Below, piece by piece: positions 12,001-24,250 of a DNA stretch of 64,000 bases (position 1 is the stretch's first letter; the number at the start of each line of letters is the position of its first letter). Origin of the DNA: Trichopria drosophilae (Eukaryota; Arthropoda; Insecta; Hymenoptera; Diapriidae). The stretch is from contig CM059585.1 of NCBI GenBank assembly GCA_030407085.1, positions 119,207,001 to 119,271,000 on the forward strand, in the 5' to 3' direction. The notes under the pieces are model-generated. The model was not told where the DNA came from. It made no database searches and worked only from the letters and a program-made list of their open reading frames with translations. The translations under genes and the position numbers were made by a program.

Positions 12001-12009
12001 TTTTTTTTT
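12001..12009 (+). terminator. Pol III T-run terminator of the tRNA gene
   Basis: Nine consecutive T residues begin six bases after the discriminator base of tRNA-Arg, the usual RNA polymerase III stop signal. Confidence 0.85.
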
Positions 12010-12843
12010 GTTAAAAAAAAATATATAATTATTAATAATCATGATTCATAATTATCTTTTTTAAAATACAAAAATTTGTTTAATAAAATTAAATTTTTTT
12101 ATAACAATTTTTTTTTTATTATGTTAATACTGTACTGAAATTTCTTATTTAGTCTTAAATATGTTAATTTTGAATTAAACAAAAAGATGAAAACTGTACA
12201 AATCAATATAAACTTGAAAAGTTTTTATTTTGTATATAAATAAATCTTCATAGAAAGAACCTAAAATTCAATTAGGAATTTATTAATTATAAATGAAAAA
12301 TAAATTGAAAAGTTCAAATATATTGTGAATATCTCCAAAAATTATAATTTTTTATTTTTCTTATTGTTACCACTTTTTTACGCCATTCATTTTTAAACAA
12401 TGGACATTTTTAATTATTTTGTAATGTTTCACTGAATTTGGGTACTGTGTTATTTGCAATACATTGATTTTAACAGGTTACAAATTCATGTTAGTAATCC
12501 AACATTTTTTGTAATTTTACTTTTGCAAATGGTTATTTACAATTATAAACGTAAGCCGTGCAGAAAGGGAAATTATAAACGAAATGTTTCTATTATTTGT
12601 TATAAACAGTAAATTATTTTGCCAAACACGTTGATGATTTTGTACAAACACCGTAAAAACCTACAAGTTTTATATAAATAATTTATATACAATTTAATGT
12701 TATTATTGTAAAAATGCAGATATTTTATAATGTTTAAACCTCAATTTTGATTACTTTTAATTTTATAGAGTACAAACGCGCGTCTTCTCAATAAACAATT
12801 ACTTTGAGTATTAATTAACTTTTCTTAAGACCTGCTTTGCCGA

Positions 12844-13034
12844 TACTAAAGTGATCAGCCGATAAAATAGTATTCTACGCTAAAAATAAAAATAAAAATT
12901 GCAATAATTTAAAGAAATTTGAAAACTTGACATAAGACTACATGAAAAATAGTACCGTAATTAAATAACAACGATTCTATCATTAAAAATCATCTGTTAT
13001 GTTACCGTGGAATACTACCTTACCGACTACTTTA
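12844..13034. mobile_element. Short palindromic MITE, GATAAGGTAG family
   Basis: GCCGATAAAATAGTATTCTACG (12858) is inverted at 13006-13027, whose reverse complement reads GTCGGTAAGGTAGTATTCC. The pairing extends outward through TAAAGT/ACTTTA. The total is about 190 bp with an AT-rich centre. The terminus is shared with 13282, 13619, 33096, 33461, 34860 and 46332-46703. Confidence 0.65.
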
Positions 13035-13281
13035 GATTTTGAAGTGTTAATACCGACAGAGTAAAACAAAAACTTATATACAGACAGAAATCTGCATCTC
13101 AATCGAAATTAAAATTGTGTAGAAATCAAAAGGAACCAATGTTTTAATAATCCTTGAAATTCCATAATACAACATTTATAGAAAAATAAAGGCCATACTT
13201 TGCCATTCTTGAGTATTCCAGATAGTTTTTATAGGACATACCGGTATTTTCGTGTAACATTTTAAAAATCCACATTACCCA

Positions 13282-13540
13282 GCTGATAAGGTAGTATTCT
13301 AATATTACCTTATGATTTTGTAATACGAATAGATGATTTTGAAATACGAACAGATGATTTTGAAATACGAACAGATGATTTTTTATGTGTTTCGATGAAT
13401 TATAGGTAGAATATATTAAAGTAGCTTTTGCATTCAACCAGAAAACGATTAACTTAGGTAGCCAACCAATATCTCTGAAATAACCCGATGCGTTCTTCTC
13501 AGCCGATAAGACAGTAATCTGCGCCAAACAACGTAAACAA
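13282..13540. repeat. Further GATAAGGTAG-type repeat ends with an internal 21-bp repeat
   Basis: AGCTGATAAGGTAGTATTCT at about 13281 and CAGCCGATAAGACAGTAATC near 13500 carry the same motif as the palindromic MITE just upstream, in direct orientation. The intervening sequence includes the 21-bp tandem repeat at 13312-13382. The 137-codon minus frame over this interval (13144-13557) follows the repeats and has no ATG-independent support, so I do not call a gene. Confidence 0.45.
13312..13382. repeat. 21-bp tandem repeat, just over three units
   Basis: ATGATTTTGAAATACGAACAG-like units start at 13312, 13333, 13354 and (partial) 13375, exactly 21 bp apart with few substitutions. On the minus strand this gives a repeated HLFVFQN heptapeptide inside an otherwise unsupported frame. 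Confidence 0.85.
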
Positions 13541-13614
13541 ATAATTATTTCATCCATTTTTAATAACTTTTTAATATCTGTGACATATCCTAAAAAATAT
13601 TTAACAAAATTTCA

Positions 13615-13830
13615 AAAATCGGCTCCGCCGATAAGGTAGGAAATTTCACAAAAACCATAAAAAATTACCGAATCGATTTTGCAATATTCTGATGCTTTAT
13701 GGGCAACTGTAATTACTATAGACGGTACTGTAGAAAATCCGAAAGAAATTAATTTAGAACTGACCGAAAATTTTTGGAAATAAGTAATTTTAATTGATCG
13801 ATTCTCAAAAGTTTTGTGGATTTCCCCATA
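13615..13830. repeat. Diverged copy of the GATAAGGTAG family (long form)
   Basis: CCGATAAGGTAGGAAATTTC at 13626 is followed by blocks that reappear in the same order at 46360-46530: a TTTAATTACTATA-like block, AAAGAAATTAA, and GAAAATAAGT-like tracts. This shows common ancestry of the two loci over about 170 bp. Confidence 0.6.
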
Positions 13831-13934
13831 GAATCTATTGCTACCATCCTGTAAATAGAATCTTTGCGGTAAATAAATGCTGTCACGTAGGAAAGAAAAG
13901 TTAACAAGGAAATAATAGGAGAACATGATAACAA

Positions 13935-15556
13935 ATTTGTAGCTGGTATAAATTTATGAATTATATCGGAAGTAGAAAGTTAGGGTTACCATTCAATGTT
14001 TCAGAAGAAGAAATTGATATTGAAGCAAAAAATCGATATTTACCATCGAATGAAATATTAGTTTTGAAAAAATAGTTAAGGCTATTTTAATAGTTAATGC
14101 AATTATTTGAAATAGTCGTGACTACAATTATAATTATGGAATAATAATATTGATAACCAACGTTTGTAGCTGAATTCACTATTTTTATAGTTGGTACAAC
14201 CGTTTAGTATTTGATATGTAATGTAAACAGATTATTGGCTAAATTTAAGATCTAATCATTTTAAGTATTTCTTTCACCACGAATACGAAATGCCTGAATG
14301 TATTCATTAAAATTATCAAAAGTGTAATGGTGAAATTCCAATAGTTTCACGAAGTTTACAAAAAGATCCTTGTCATACATGTTATAATTAACTTAATATT
14401 ATCACGACTACTTAGAAATTATGTAATCTCAGTTGATCCCTTTTAAGTCGCTGAATGCAGACACAGGTGCGTACGGAACCATTTCCAAGTGTAATTAATT
14501 TCCCAAGTGATCATATTAAATATGATTATACCTACCCCTTTCCAGGAAGGAATGTAATTGATTAGTCGAAGACTTTCATTATAGATTTAAATTCAGAGAC
14601 TAGAGGGGTCATCTCGGTCTAATATACTATAACGTCGCTCTTTGTAACTCGGAAACTAGCCAATATTGAGCTTCGTGCCTGCGGAAGCCTTTGATCAGAA
14701 CGATATTGACTACAATACATTGCAGTTATCCGTACATCCCCAGCTGTACCCAACTCGCGACTTTATAGAAATTTATTGAAATTCTTTTCTTGGACATTTT
14801 TACATTTATTCTTTCCATTTCCAGTGTCTTTACGCGGGAAAGAATACTCATGACAGTAATCGCAAATTACTCTGACTGCACAAAATGTAGTAGAACATAA
14901 TGTATCTTTTCATGATGCAGATGTTAGATTTACTTCTAGAGGTCCTACCTCCGGCATTAATTTTGCACAAGTTATTAGAAATTTAATTATAGCATCATTG
15001 AAGTAGGAACGAAGTTACTTATTTGAAAACAAAACAAAAGAAGATCATGAGTGGGGAGAAAGCAAATGTAACATTATTTCTCCCTTGATTTTTATATTTT
15101 TGACATCTTTAACCCATTAACCTATGATTGTCCACAGGACGCAATTTTGTCGTCTAAGTTTCGAGCGTCACCATATGGCGAACACGATGAAAAAATATTT
15201 AGGAATCATTGTATCTTACACGGAGAGAAAGATTGGTTTCTATAAAGAAGGCTTCTTAATAGTTAAGAAATTGTATATTTAAATAATTGCGGACAGAAAT
15301 ATAATTTTTAAGTGTGAAATAATTATTCATTTCATTTAAAGATAACATTTCTTTGATAACAAATTTTTTATCTTCCAAAATATTTTTTTTTAATTTCAAG
15401 GTTTACCTGCCGAACATAATGGAAGATAAAAAATAAATTAAATTAATTGTATATTTGCCTTATAAATGCCAAATAATAACAAATACATCTTTGTAAATTT
15501 TTTAGTACACCCAAGAGATTTAAAATTCGAACAAAAGTATCTAAAATAATATACTC
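13935..15556. other. AT-rich stretch, nothing recognised
   Basis: No ORF with coding character, RNA gene or long repeat was seen. Confidence 0.5.
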
Positions 15557-15702
15557 GCCATGTTAACTTACTCTGGTGTCGATAATGGACTACTGAGATG
15601 TGTTTAACGTACAGTAGACAACTGAAGTTTTCATCATTGTGTACTGTATGTGAAACCCATCTCAGTAATTCAAATCGGGCCACCAGAGTAACTTAACATG
15701 GC
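15557..15702. repeat. 146-bp near-perfect hairpin (MITE-like)
   Basis: GCCATGTTAACTTACTCTGG at 15557 is inverted at the right end (CCAGAGTAACTTAACATGGC ending 15702). Pairing continues inward through TACTGAGATG/CATCTCAGTA and ACGTACAGTA/TACTGTATGT to a small loop. The 81-codon minus frame through it is incidental. No clear target duplication is visible; a MITE is most likely, and an inverted-repeat small-RNA locus is possible. Confidence 0.65.
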
Positions 15703-16380
15703 AAATTATAATCAAAATATGTTGTGATTTCTGGCATATTTAAGGAATATAGTTAAAGTGCGTGCCTTTTTTATTTATAGGTGTATATTTGTGTAATTGT
15801 AGATCATTATTTTCAAATGACCACACAAAGGGATCATTATATAATATTAATATAGAAATTCAAGATTATACATTATAATGTATATACATATGAATAAAGG
15901 CATTTTTTTGAATATTTCTTAATGGATTTTGACAAAATAATTACAAAAAAATTACTTAGATTAATTAAGTCTGCCTGGCAATGACCAACATTTTCCCCGA
16001 GATGTGATTATGAAACATTTTTTTCTCAATCATTCATAAGGATTAAATTATATTTTAATTACTAGTTGATAATTAGCAATATCTGAGATGGCATAATGTT
16101 GACCCAATCAATTCATTAATACAAATACGTATCGAAGGTGTTTTATACATTACGAGAAATGGATGGTTGATTAGTATTCAAAGGCGTTCCGTCTCAGATT
16201 GGCAACTTACCTGAAAAGAGATAAGAAAATCATTAATGTCAAAGATAACCGTAAATATGTAATTATGAATTCATATTATCAATCCTGCATAAGTAAAATT
16301 TAATTTAGTATGTGTCTTAAATTATATATAATATTTACCGCAGAATAATGTATTTAATAATAATATGTAATTATATACCC
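15703..16380. other. AT-rich stretch, nothing recognised
   Basis: Only short AT-rich frames and no repeat signal are visible. Confidence 0.5.
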
Positions 16381-16455
16381 TAGTAGAAAATATCTGTGAC
16401 GCTATCTAGCGCCATGCCTATTTGCAGTGGCGCTCTCCACGTTTATTTTCTACTA
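16381..16455. repeat. 75-bp hairpin element
   Basis: TAGTAGAAAATA (16381-16392) is perfectly inverted at 16444-16455. An inner GCGCC/GGCGC pair (16409-16413 and 16429-16433) continues the stem with mismatches between. TACC lies just outside both ends, which may be a target duplication. This is probably a tiny MITE. Confidence 0.55.
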
Positions 16456-17155
16456 CGGTACCTATATAATAACTTTATTTAATTAATTAATTACTTAATT
16501 AGTTGCTTTCTGGGATCGCGAACAGCTAATACTCAGGTTACAAATTATTGTAAATCCCAACAAGATATATAATAAGCGACACTCTTCGTCGATTTATTTA
16601 TCTGCCGCTTCAGGCTTAAAAAATTATATAAATAATATTAAACGTTCTAACATAATAAAATAGAATTGTCATTAAAGATTAAACATAAATTATTACAACG
16701 TAAAACAAATTATTCTTTGTCAAATATTTTAACATCATTCATGGCACCATTCTAATAAAATGAATGATTGAATTCTGACGAATGTTGAAAAACTACCGAG
16801 TTTTTGTTGTAGTTTCTCGTATGTTCAATAATTCTGTTCAATAATACACGTTTTATAATTCCTTAATTAAAAATGTCAGTTCGCATTCATCAGTCATCTT
16901 CTTTTCCTTTCAAAAAATGTTATGGTCACTTCAAATTAGCACATTTCAATTTGGAAATTTGACATTCATCAATATTAAAAATTTATATAAATTGGATTTG
17001 TATGTGACCGACCTTTCATCAGCTTTACATAATAATAATTAACCTATTCAAATGTAAATAGCAATAATCCGATATCTTTTAATCAAAGATACCTATTAGT
17101 ATATAAAATTCATATTTTGATGATTGAAAGGTGATGGACGAGTGCTGAAACAACA
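16456..17155. other. AT-rich stretch, nothing recognised
   Basis: No feature supported. Confidence 0.5.
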
Positions 17156-17335
17156 TTTTTCATCACACTGGGACGCAAGCGGGAGGAAAGTTACTTCTTT
17201 TCTTCCCTGTCATGAAGAAAAATCGTATACTTCCCACGGGAAGTAAAAAAGAATGCCTCAGACTGCGTGTAATTTTTACCCGAGGTGAAGCCGAGTTTAT
17301 TTTACCTCCCTCGTTGAGTAATATACTATTTGTCC
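17156..17335. repeat. Moderately GC-rich block, possible short transposon remnant
   Basis: This block is compositionally distinct from its AT-rich flanks. It contains the palindrome CTTCCCACGGGAAG (about 17231-17244) and the short hairpin CCGAGGTGAAGCCGAG. The minus frame of 60 codons has no recognised family. It could be a SINE or MITE remnant. Confidence 0.3.
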
Positions 17336-20300
17336 ATGTTTCCATAGACTATTAATATTTTATAATTTCCACAGGAAATGCGATTAAAAACATATACATA
17401 AATTACTAAATATAATTTTACATTGTGGATATGTTTTAAAGCTCATAATAGTGATCTTCTACTGTTCTAGGTACTCAATAGATGCGCTACGGTATAGCAA
17501 TTTCTCGCAAGTGACTACAGAATCTTTCAATCCGTAAATAAAAGTACTGACAGAAATAAAACACATATGTATTGCGTTATATAGAATTATATACGTAAAT
17601 TCATGTATGAAATCAGGATTGAGCGAGCGAAGAAGTATTTTCAAATATTCCTGATTCTGTGCCCTTAATGTTTTATGCCCTTACTTTCATTTTTTAGAAA
17701 GATTCTCATTAGTTCTAGCAGTAATTGGAACATGTGAAATACGTTGCAATGAAAATAGTGGGCATTAAGATTAAACAAAAGTTTGTAAATAAGTCAACTC
17801 TTTATTCCATAAGAGCGATAGATTTATTGTGTTGTACGTTTACTTAATCATCGTATTACTACATAACATATTACGGAAGTTTCCTTATGCCTTCAAATTC
17901 TAACCTACATTTATTATCATTTTTTTCCAAGAGTTTCTTTCCGAGTATATATTTGATACCTTAGTTATAAATAATGACAAACAAATAAGATTAATAATTC
18001 ATCTGGTGTATTTTTCAGAAACAAACAAACAAAAAATACAAATAAAAAAAAGGTTTAACATAAATCATTCTAACATTTTTATAATTTGTTTTTTGGATAT
18101 AGCACTGTATTAAATATGGTATATTGAAATGGGTATTTATTCAACTCTGCAAATAATGATAGGCTGGAAAGTAGAACTATTCGATTTCTTATCAATTTAC
18201 TTTTGTTTCATACATATTATACATATAATGTTCCATATCTTTATGATGGATATTAATTAACATTACGACAATATCTATGTATTAGACTGCAAAAATCAAT
18301 ATCGATTACATTGCTAAATTTGTTACCGAGTTTTATTGTATATTATCGTAAATTCTGTATGCAAATTATTTCAAACCTAACTAAATAATTCGATACGTGT
18401 AAAGTACGTTTATTAAATTAATGAAACAAAAAGCCGTGTTTGTAAAGTTCCACGCACATTTGCTGCATAATGGATGTTGTATTGACGTAAAATTATCCCA
18501 TAACTGTAGTTTACATATACAGAAATTTATATAATATTATTAAAGTATTATTTATAATTATTGCCGGAATTTGAATATATAATGACGATTCTATTCTATA
18601 TATTTTAATTAATTGGAAATGCAATTAATCAAATTTGTATTTGAAAATTGTATTCCAGTAAGTAAAATTTTCTAATTATCTTAAATTTAAATCGGTTCAA
18701 AATTACCAGTGGCTTTTTTTCATGTCAATTAGTAACTTGCCTTTGATAACTAACTGGTTACCGTTTGCGAATCTATTACTCCTTCAGTGTGAAATCGAAT
18801 GTAAATGAAATGAAATGTTTACGTCGGTTGCATCGATGTCCACAAATTCTTTGAAACTGTTTTTATTACTCATTGCGCTAAATAGTTGTTAATTATACAA
18901 AATACAATCCGAATTTTAAACTTCAATGTGATTATTACGACAAATAAAAAGTAAATGAAGAATTAAAACACTAAAAAATATATATTAAATAAAATATTAA
19001 CACCAAATATCTGTATAATTGAAGGAAACTCATCCATTTAGTTCTAAAGCACAGTTCAAAGAAAAATATCAAAATTTATCATTTTTATAAAAAACCACAT
19101 CTACGTCGAGTTTTTGTTTGATTGCTGATTAATTTAAACCAACATATTAAATTAAATATATAGACAATGTTATACGGAGTTTCTCCGCGGTTTCAAAATA
19201 AATTTAAATCGAAATATACGGTATGACATGATGGATGTTCGCAGCCGCTGATGTATCATGCTTTCCCTTGGAAAGTAATTTACAGATCGTGCGTGTTTCA
19301 GTTAACCCGTTCGTTATTTTATTTTCACCTTTTTGTTCGAAACGGGAATCTTTGAAAAATACATCAAACTTTAGATTTGACATTTCACCATCACCGAATG
19401 GTGATATTTTCACAATTTTCAAAAGATATTGTGTTGTGATAAAACGTAACGTGATAAAAGATTAATAACTTAAAATATGATGATCAGACGCAGTCTCTAA
19501 ATAATCATTTGGAATTGAAATATATATCGCCATTTTCCATTAACCAAAATTCCGTTCTTTTATTGACGTTGTACAATTCAAACATTTTCTTCTGTACCGC
19601 AGCGTTACGTTCAAGTGTTATACTCCAAATTTCCATCCATTGTACTAAGTTTTAGTCCTAGTTGACTAAAACTTCAGTCATTTAGGCTGAAATTTCAATC
19701 CATTGTACTAAGTTTCAGTCCAACATATTTACAGTGTATGATAAACGTTTTTGTGGATGATGTGTCCGTTTAATCTTGCAAAATGCGGTGCGATTCATTT
19801 TATTAGAAATTGAACACCACCTTGCGTCTAAAGAACAAATTCAAATATATAAACTGTTAACGTTTATTATCTTGTACGGTCATCTCAAGAAACTGACGAT
19901 ACAATTGATTCCAACTAGGAAATTTTTATATACGCAAATAATCGTATTTTTAAGCGTTTAAGTCAAATAGAGAAACATCACAAAATGCCACAAAATAGCC
20001 GCAGAGTGTAGTGGAATGATCACCGGATAGTTAATCACTCTTGCGCTGACAGCAAAAAACTTCGCTCCATTCAACACAAGGAAAACTACAAAAGACAAGT
20101 TGTTCGTCACCTTTCACTAGTCGGCTAACGGTAGTTATTTCGCGTATTCATTTTCTAATGGAAAGATTTTGTAAACAATTAATTCAGGGAGACTGAAATA
20201 TACTGAAAATTATCTTAATCTAATTGCGACTGTGTTACCGACTGATGGTGATGTTCCGAATTAACGAATTTTGCGAAAGTTACTCGATATGTTACGTCTT

Positions 20301-20454
20301 CGTCCGATACGTCTCGATAATATTTCATCAAGGGATATCACTGCATAAATTACGGCATAAGCTACATGAAAATCAATGATTTAAAGTTGGAGAAGCGTTC
20401 TAGGAAGTTCAACACACGCTTTTAAAAGTTGACTTAAGAATTTTTCTTCGGTAA
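17336..20454. other. AT-rich stretch with one short direct duplication
   Basis: This is mostly featureless. ATCCATTGTACTAAGTTT occurs at 19635 and 19698 (63 bp apart, followed by AGTCC/CAGTCC), a small direct duplication. The overlapping 72- and 76-codon frames near 19204-19465 look incidental. Confidence 0.5.
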
Positions 20455-21130
20455 GTTCGTTTCAACGATTACATTCATCGCTTTCGTGTCGCCATTGCGA
20501 CGGTCTCATTTCCATTTAATTTTTCCCCCGACCGGCATCCGTTTTATCGCTAAAGAAGCCGTGCGCCGCGAATAACTCCCTGGGAAAATCCCTTAACTAT
20601 TCTTTTCGGAGGTCTCGAGCCGAGGAATAAGCTACGACAGTTCAGCTGAACTTGGGGAGGAAATTGAAAAGCCGACGTCAACCGCACCTGAGTAGTCTAG
20701 GAATATATAGGGGCCGACAATTTCAGACGGGCGCCTCCGTTCAAGGAGAAGCAAGAATTGCGGATTCGCCGTTCCCATGCACCCAAGTGACGTACATACC
20801 GACATAGGTACGTATCCGGAGTACCACGTAGTGCAAAACGTCTTCGTAGACGACGTAGATGTCTGAGGATGAATGGGCAGATGCGATCGGGAGGCTCGCC
20901 AACGCGTCTGAAATATATCTAGACGTCGACGCTCCTGCGAGTTATTGTCGGCGGTACCGCTCCTGCTAAATCTACCGGAATTAAATATCGAGCGCCAGTG
21001 CATTGTGCTCCTCGATGAGCTACGGACGGTTTAGAAAAAGAAACGCTGCTTTCGAACGGGGCGAAAGGAAATAAATGGCCGCGCCGCCTGGGGTTATTGA
21101 AAAATTATTGCCCAACATGCTTTGACATTC
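20455..21130. other. GC/CpG-rich block, possible exon or regulatory region
   Basis: There is a sharp rise in G+C and CpG over about 670 bp in AT-rich surroundings, with no internal repeat. A 123-codon minus-strand frame with a true ATG (21001-21003) ends at 20632. Its product is Ser/Arg/Pro-rich, with no domain I recognise, and long frames are expected by chance in GC-rich DNA. A GGTAAGT-type donor occurs at 20450. In insects such blocks are often promoters, 5' exons or conserved non-coding elements; which applies cannot be told here. Confidence 0.4.
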
Positions 21131-22959
21131 ATAAGAGCGAGAGTCGTTTCGGTATTTCGCACTCCAAAGAGTTTACTCAGAGATGAAGAATACCCCGACA
21201 AATATATTACCGGCATTTTGAAATATAATACGATACATTGTCGGGGGGCTCTTACTGAATGGAAGTCGTAAAAGACTGCTTATGGAGCGGAAGGAATTCT
21301 TGAATTGCTGGTGTAATTATTCCTTCGAAATTTAGAGCATCCTCGAAGCATTTGAATTACCTAACGGCTCCTTTGACTTTGTGAAATGAACTTTTAAAGG
21401 ATTTAAGAAATCTTCTTTTGAATTGAGTCATTTTTCGATGTGTTTTGAAATTATGCCTTGGAATTGATGGTGAAATGTTATCTGTAAGAGGTCATCAAAC
21501 TTGAATCGTACAGAAGCCATAAAGGAATGTCAAAGGGGTATTTAATTTCTTGCTCTTCCTGTCGAATCCATCAATTCGTTAAGCTATCGTCCAATCACAT
21601 TTGACATGTCTGACATCCGATCCTTGATACATTTTCTCCTTGTACATATCATGGAACGCCACCCGTGATGGATCATTCTATATTAGCCAGCTCATGAGTT
21701 CATTTGATCAATCTATAAACTTGGAGTTCTGTCAATTTACGTTTGTTTGCGAATTACAAAATGTTAGGAATCTTTATAGTCACCACAAGCCGGAATTTGG
21801 GTAACATCAATTCTTTTTATAAAGTGAGTAAGGCTTATAGAACTGAACTCCCCTAGGTAGACACCATCATAAATGATATAGACGTAATTCGAAAGTCATA
21901 CATGAAAGCTCCATCCGGGGTGAAGAAAGGGCAAAAATTAAATTCAACCCAACTAGCTATTTTGACCCAAATGCAGTGGACCCAGCCATAAAAATTTTGC
22001 TGGAGTATGAGCGTAAACTCCCATAATCACCAGAAACATTGTCAAAGTGATTGACAAAACGCGATTGAAAGTTTATCAGAACAACTGAAAATGGCAAAAG
22101 AGTCATTTTACCTTCTGATGGCATCAAATTATTTTCTAGTCTTGAGCTTAACACTCACCCAATCTATTTCATAAACAATTAAATAATACAGGACAACAAC
22201 GTACTGAGTAATTAATTATCCAAGATATTAGGCACTAACTGGATTTAGAAGATCCTCGTGACATATGAATAACATCATAAAGTGCGTCTGCCAGCTACTC
22301 TAACAATTGGAAAAATATCCTGAATAATCATTTCAGCCCGGACCATATTAACAATGTTAGGAGAATCCTAATATACAAGAGGAGATTTATGGGAGTCTCT
22401 TTCGTGCAATTCACTGAGCAACAGAAAGTTTTATTTGTTGGAATACATTGCTGATAAGTAATGAATATAATAGAGTAAAACATCCTATTGACTATTCAGA
22501 TTCACATCTCACATCTCCATTAGAACTCCGATGCATATCATGAAGGAAGGTGAAATACAGTCTGAAATAATAGATATTGCACAGTGCAATAATAGGTATT
22601 GAGAACTCCATTAGGTTTGAATCATGCCGGATTTGTCAATAAAAAATCCTAAAACATATGGGAATGATATATCACAAAAAGGAGAAACTGACGTCCAAGT
22701 AATTTCCTGGAAGGTTCTACAATATAAAAAGTGTTCAAACAATAGGAAATTAGTGGTCTAAAAGCTTCAATTATCACACTTCTCTTTAAAAATACCTGCA
22801 TAATACTCAAAAAAACTGTTATCTTTCCAAATTTGAAATGGACAAACTCCTCGTCACGTTTGACAAAAAGTAAAACAACACCATCCTCATGGTTCTGGCT
22901 TTAATTACAAAGAAAATACCGAATTCATAGTGACAGTTTCACTTCAATTTTGCCTCGAA
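21131..22959. other. Stretch of intermediate composition, nothing recognised
   Basis: It is somewhat less AT-rich than the rest of the window, but no frame, repeat or RNA gene stands out. Confidence 0.45.
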
Positions 22960-23340
22960 TCCATCATTCTTTCAACCTCGTGGAGTAAAATTTCATTCTG
23001 CAAATCGGCGAACACAGTCCGTCCCGTAGAATTTGCGAATCGAGACGAGCCAAACGAAACGACGTGTCGGTTGGGGTCTGCGCGCGCGCTCATATTCGGG
23101 AGCACAACGTGGAACACGAATTCACGCGGAAAAGCAACCGACGATTCGACTTCGCCCCCTGTAACACGATGGACGGATATACTATATACATGTTCATATA
23201 TGTATATACACGCGCACACATAAACCAACCTAGAAGAGGAGCAACGAATACCAACGCGTCTCCCCATGGCTGAGCAAAGTGATTCGGCCAAAATGAAATA
23301 TCGGCCCGGCACAGCGCGATGCGCCCACTCGGGGAACGGA
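22960..23340. other. CpG-rich block with ATAC/CGCG alternating tract
   Basis: This is a GC-rich block with many CpGs and a TA/CA-rich alternating tract near 23180-23220. Frames of 97 (plus) and 122 (minus) codons overlap on opposite strands and resemble nothing known, so neither is called. It may be regulatory. Confidence 0.35.
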
Positions 23341-23523
23341 ATAAAAAACGGACATTCCTAATACAGGAAGCAGATCGCCCAAATGAAATTTCGCTTTATT
23401 GCAAAATAAAAGAATGGAAAAGGTGGTGAACGTTAAAAAGCACAATATCAGTGGTAAATTAGGTCCCTTAATTCCAAGATTAAAAGGAGAGCGGTTGATT
23501 GAAACGTTAAGTATCTACGTGTT

Positions 23524-23537
23524 CACGTGCGCACGTG
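23524..23537. promoter_or_regulatory. Tandem perfect E-boxes (CACGTG x2)
   Basis: CACGTG occurs at 23524-23529 and again at 23532-23537, separated by two bases, so the two hexamers are 8 bp apart. Closely spaced CACGTG E-boxes are bound by bHLH factors (for example Clock/Cycle or Myc/Max types). Two inverted GTTAACG / CGTTAAC-like motifs lie nearby. Function is inferred from motif only. Confidence 0.3.
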
Positions 23538-24185
23538 ATCGTTAACGTAGTGGTTAAATGGACGTCCCTTTTAAGTGTCGTCGTTAACGTAATTGCTGAA
23601 GGCAAACGCCAGTTCTGATGTCGATTGTAGTCCATTAGTCCAGAGTATGGATGGTACCACAATTCCTTTCGTTTCATTTTCAAGGTCATATTTGTTCTTT
23701 ATCTCCAATTATTTTTATTTAATAGTTTATGGATCTCTTATTGTCCCCGACAACTTCTTCATCCATTCAGTCTGTTATCCATTGCTCTGCGTTTCCACTT
23801 TCTTCTTATCAATTATTCCATTAGTTATTTACAAATTCTTTATTAGTACTCATAAATAGATATATTAACCGATTTATGGGAATTTTCCATGCGATCACTT
23901 AATTCCTGTAGGAATTACTCTACTAGGTTAAGTTGATATTTTCTGAATATCTTCGACATGTTAGACCAATAACCTTAAACCTACCCTTACTTACTTTACT
24001 TTATAAATAATCAATGTTTTTGTAAGAATCGTAGGTTAGGTTATTTAAGCGAAAGATTTCCAAATTTGTAATGAAAATTGGAAATGCCAGAAACCTGCAT
24101 TAAATGCAGAATAAAATTTTAAAATTTAAATAAATATATGGTGCGTTTCATTTATCTCAAGCCTAAATAAAAATTACGAAGAATT

Positions 24186-24250
24186 ACTACCCGGCAGGGA
24201 ATCGAACTCAAGACTTACGACTTCGTTATCCAGCAGATGATTGATTTTCT
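24186..24250 (-). repeat. tRNA-derived SINE head relic
   Basis: On the minus strand GAGTTCGATTCCC (complement of about 24198-24210) matches a pol III B box, preceded by a tRNA-like AAGTCGTAAGTCTT arm. It is followed by GGGTAGTAATTCTTCG, which resembles the sequence after the B box at 25560-25580. Stems do not pair well enough for a functional tRNA. Confidence 0.5.

Noticed and set aside
13144..13557. 137-codon minus-strand frame with a repeated HLFVFQN heptapeptide
   Set aside because: The heptapeptide is a by-product of a 21-bp DNA tandem repeat (a multiple of three), and the frame lies within repeat-family sequence.
20632..21003. 123-codon minus-strand frame with an ATG
   Set aside because: Ser/Arg/Pro-rich product typical of chance frames in GC-rich DNA; no homology recognised. 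Kept only as a remark in the block entry.
22944..23312. 122-codon minus-strand frame
   Set aside because: It reads through an alternating TATA/CACA tract giving Tyr/Ile/Cys runs, and an overlapping plus frame is nearly as long.
24186..24250. Second functional tRNA gene
   Set aside because: The B box is good, but acceptor and anticodon stems do not pair and no clean T-run follows; better explained as a SINE head relic.
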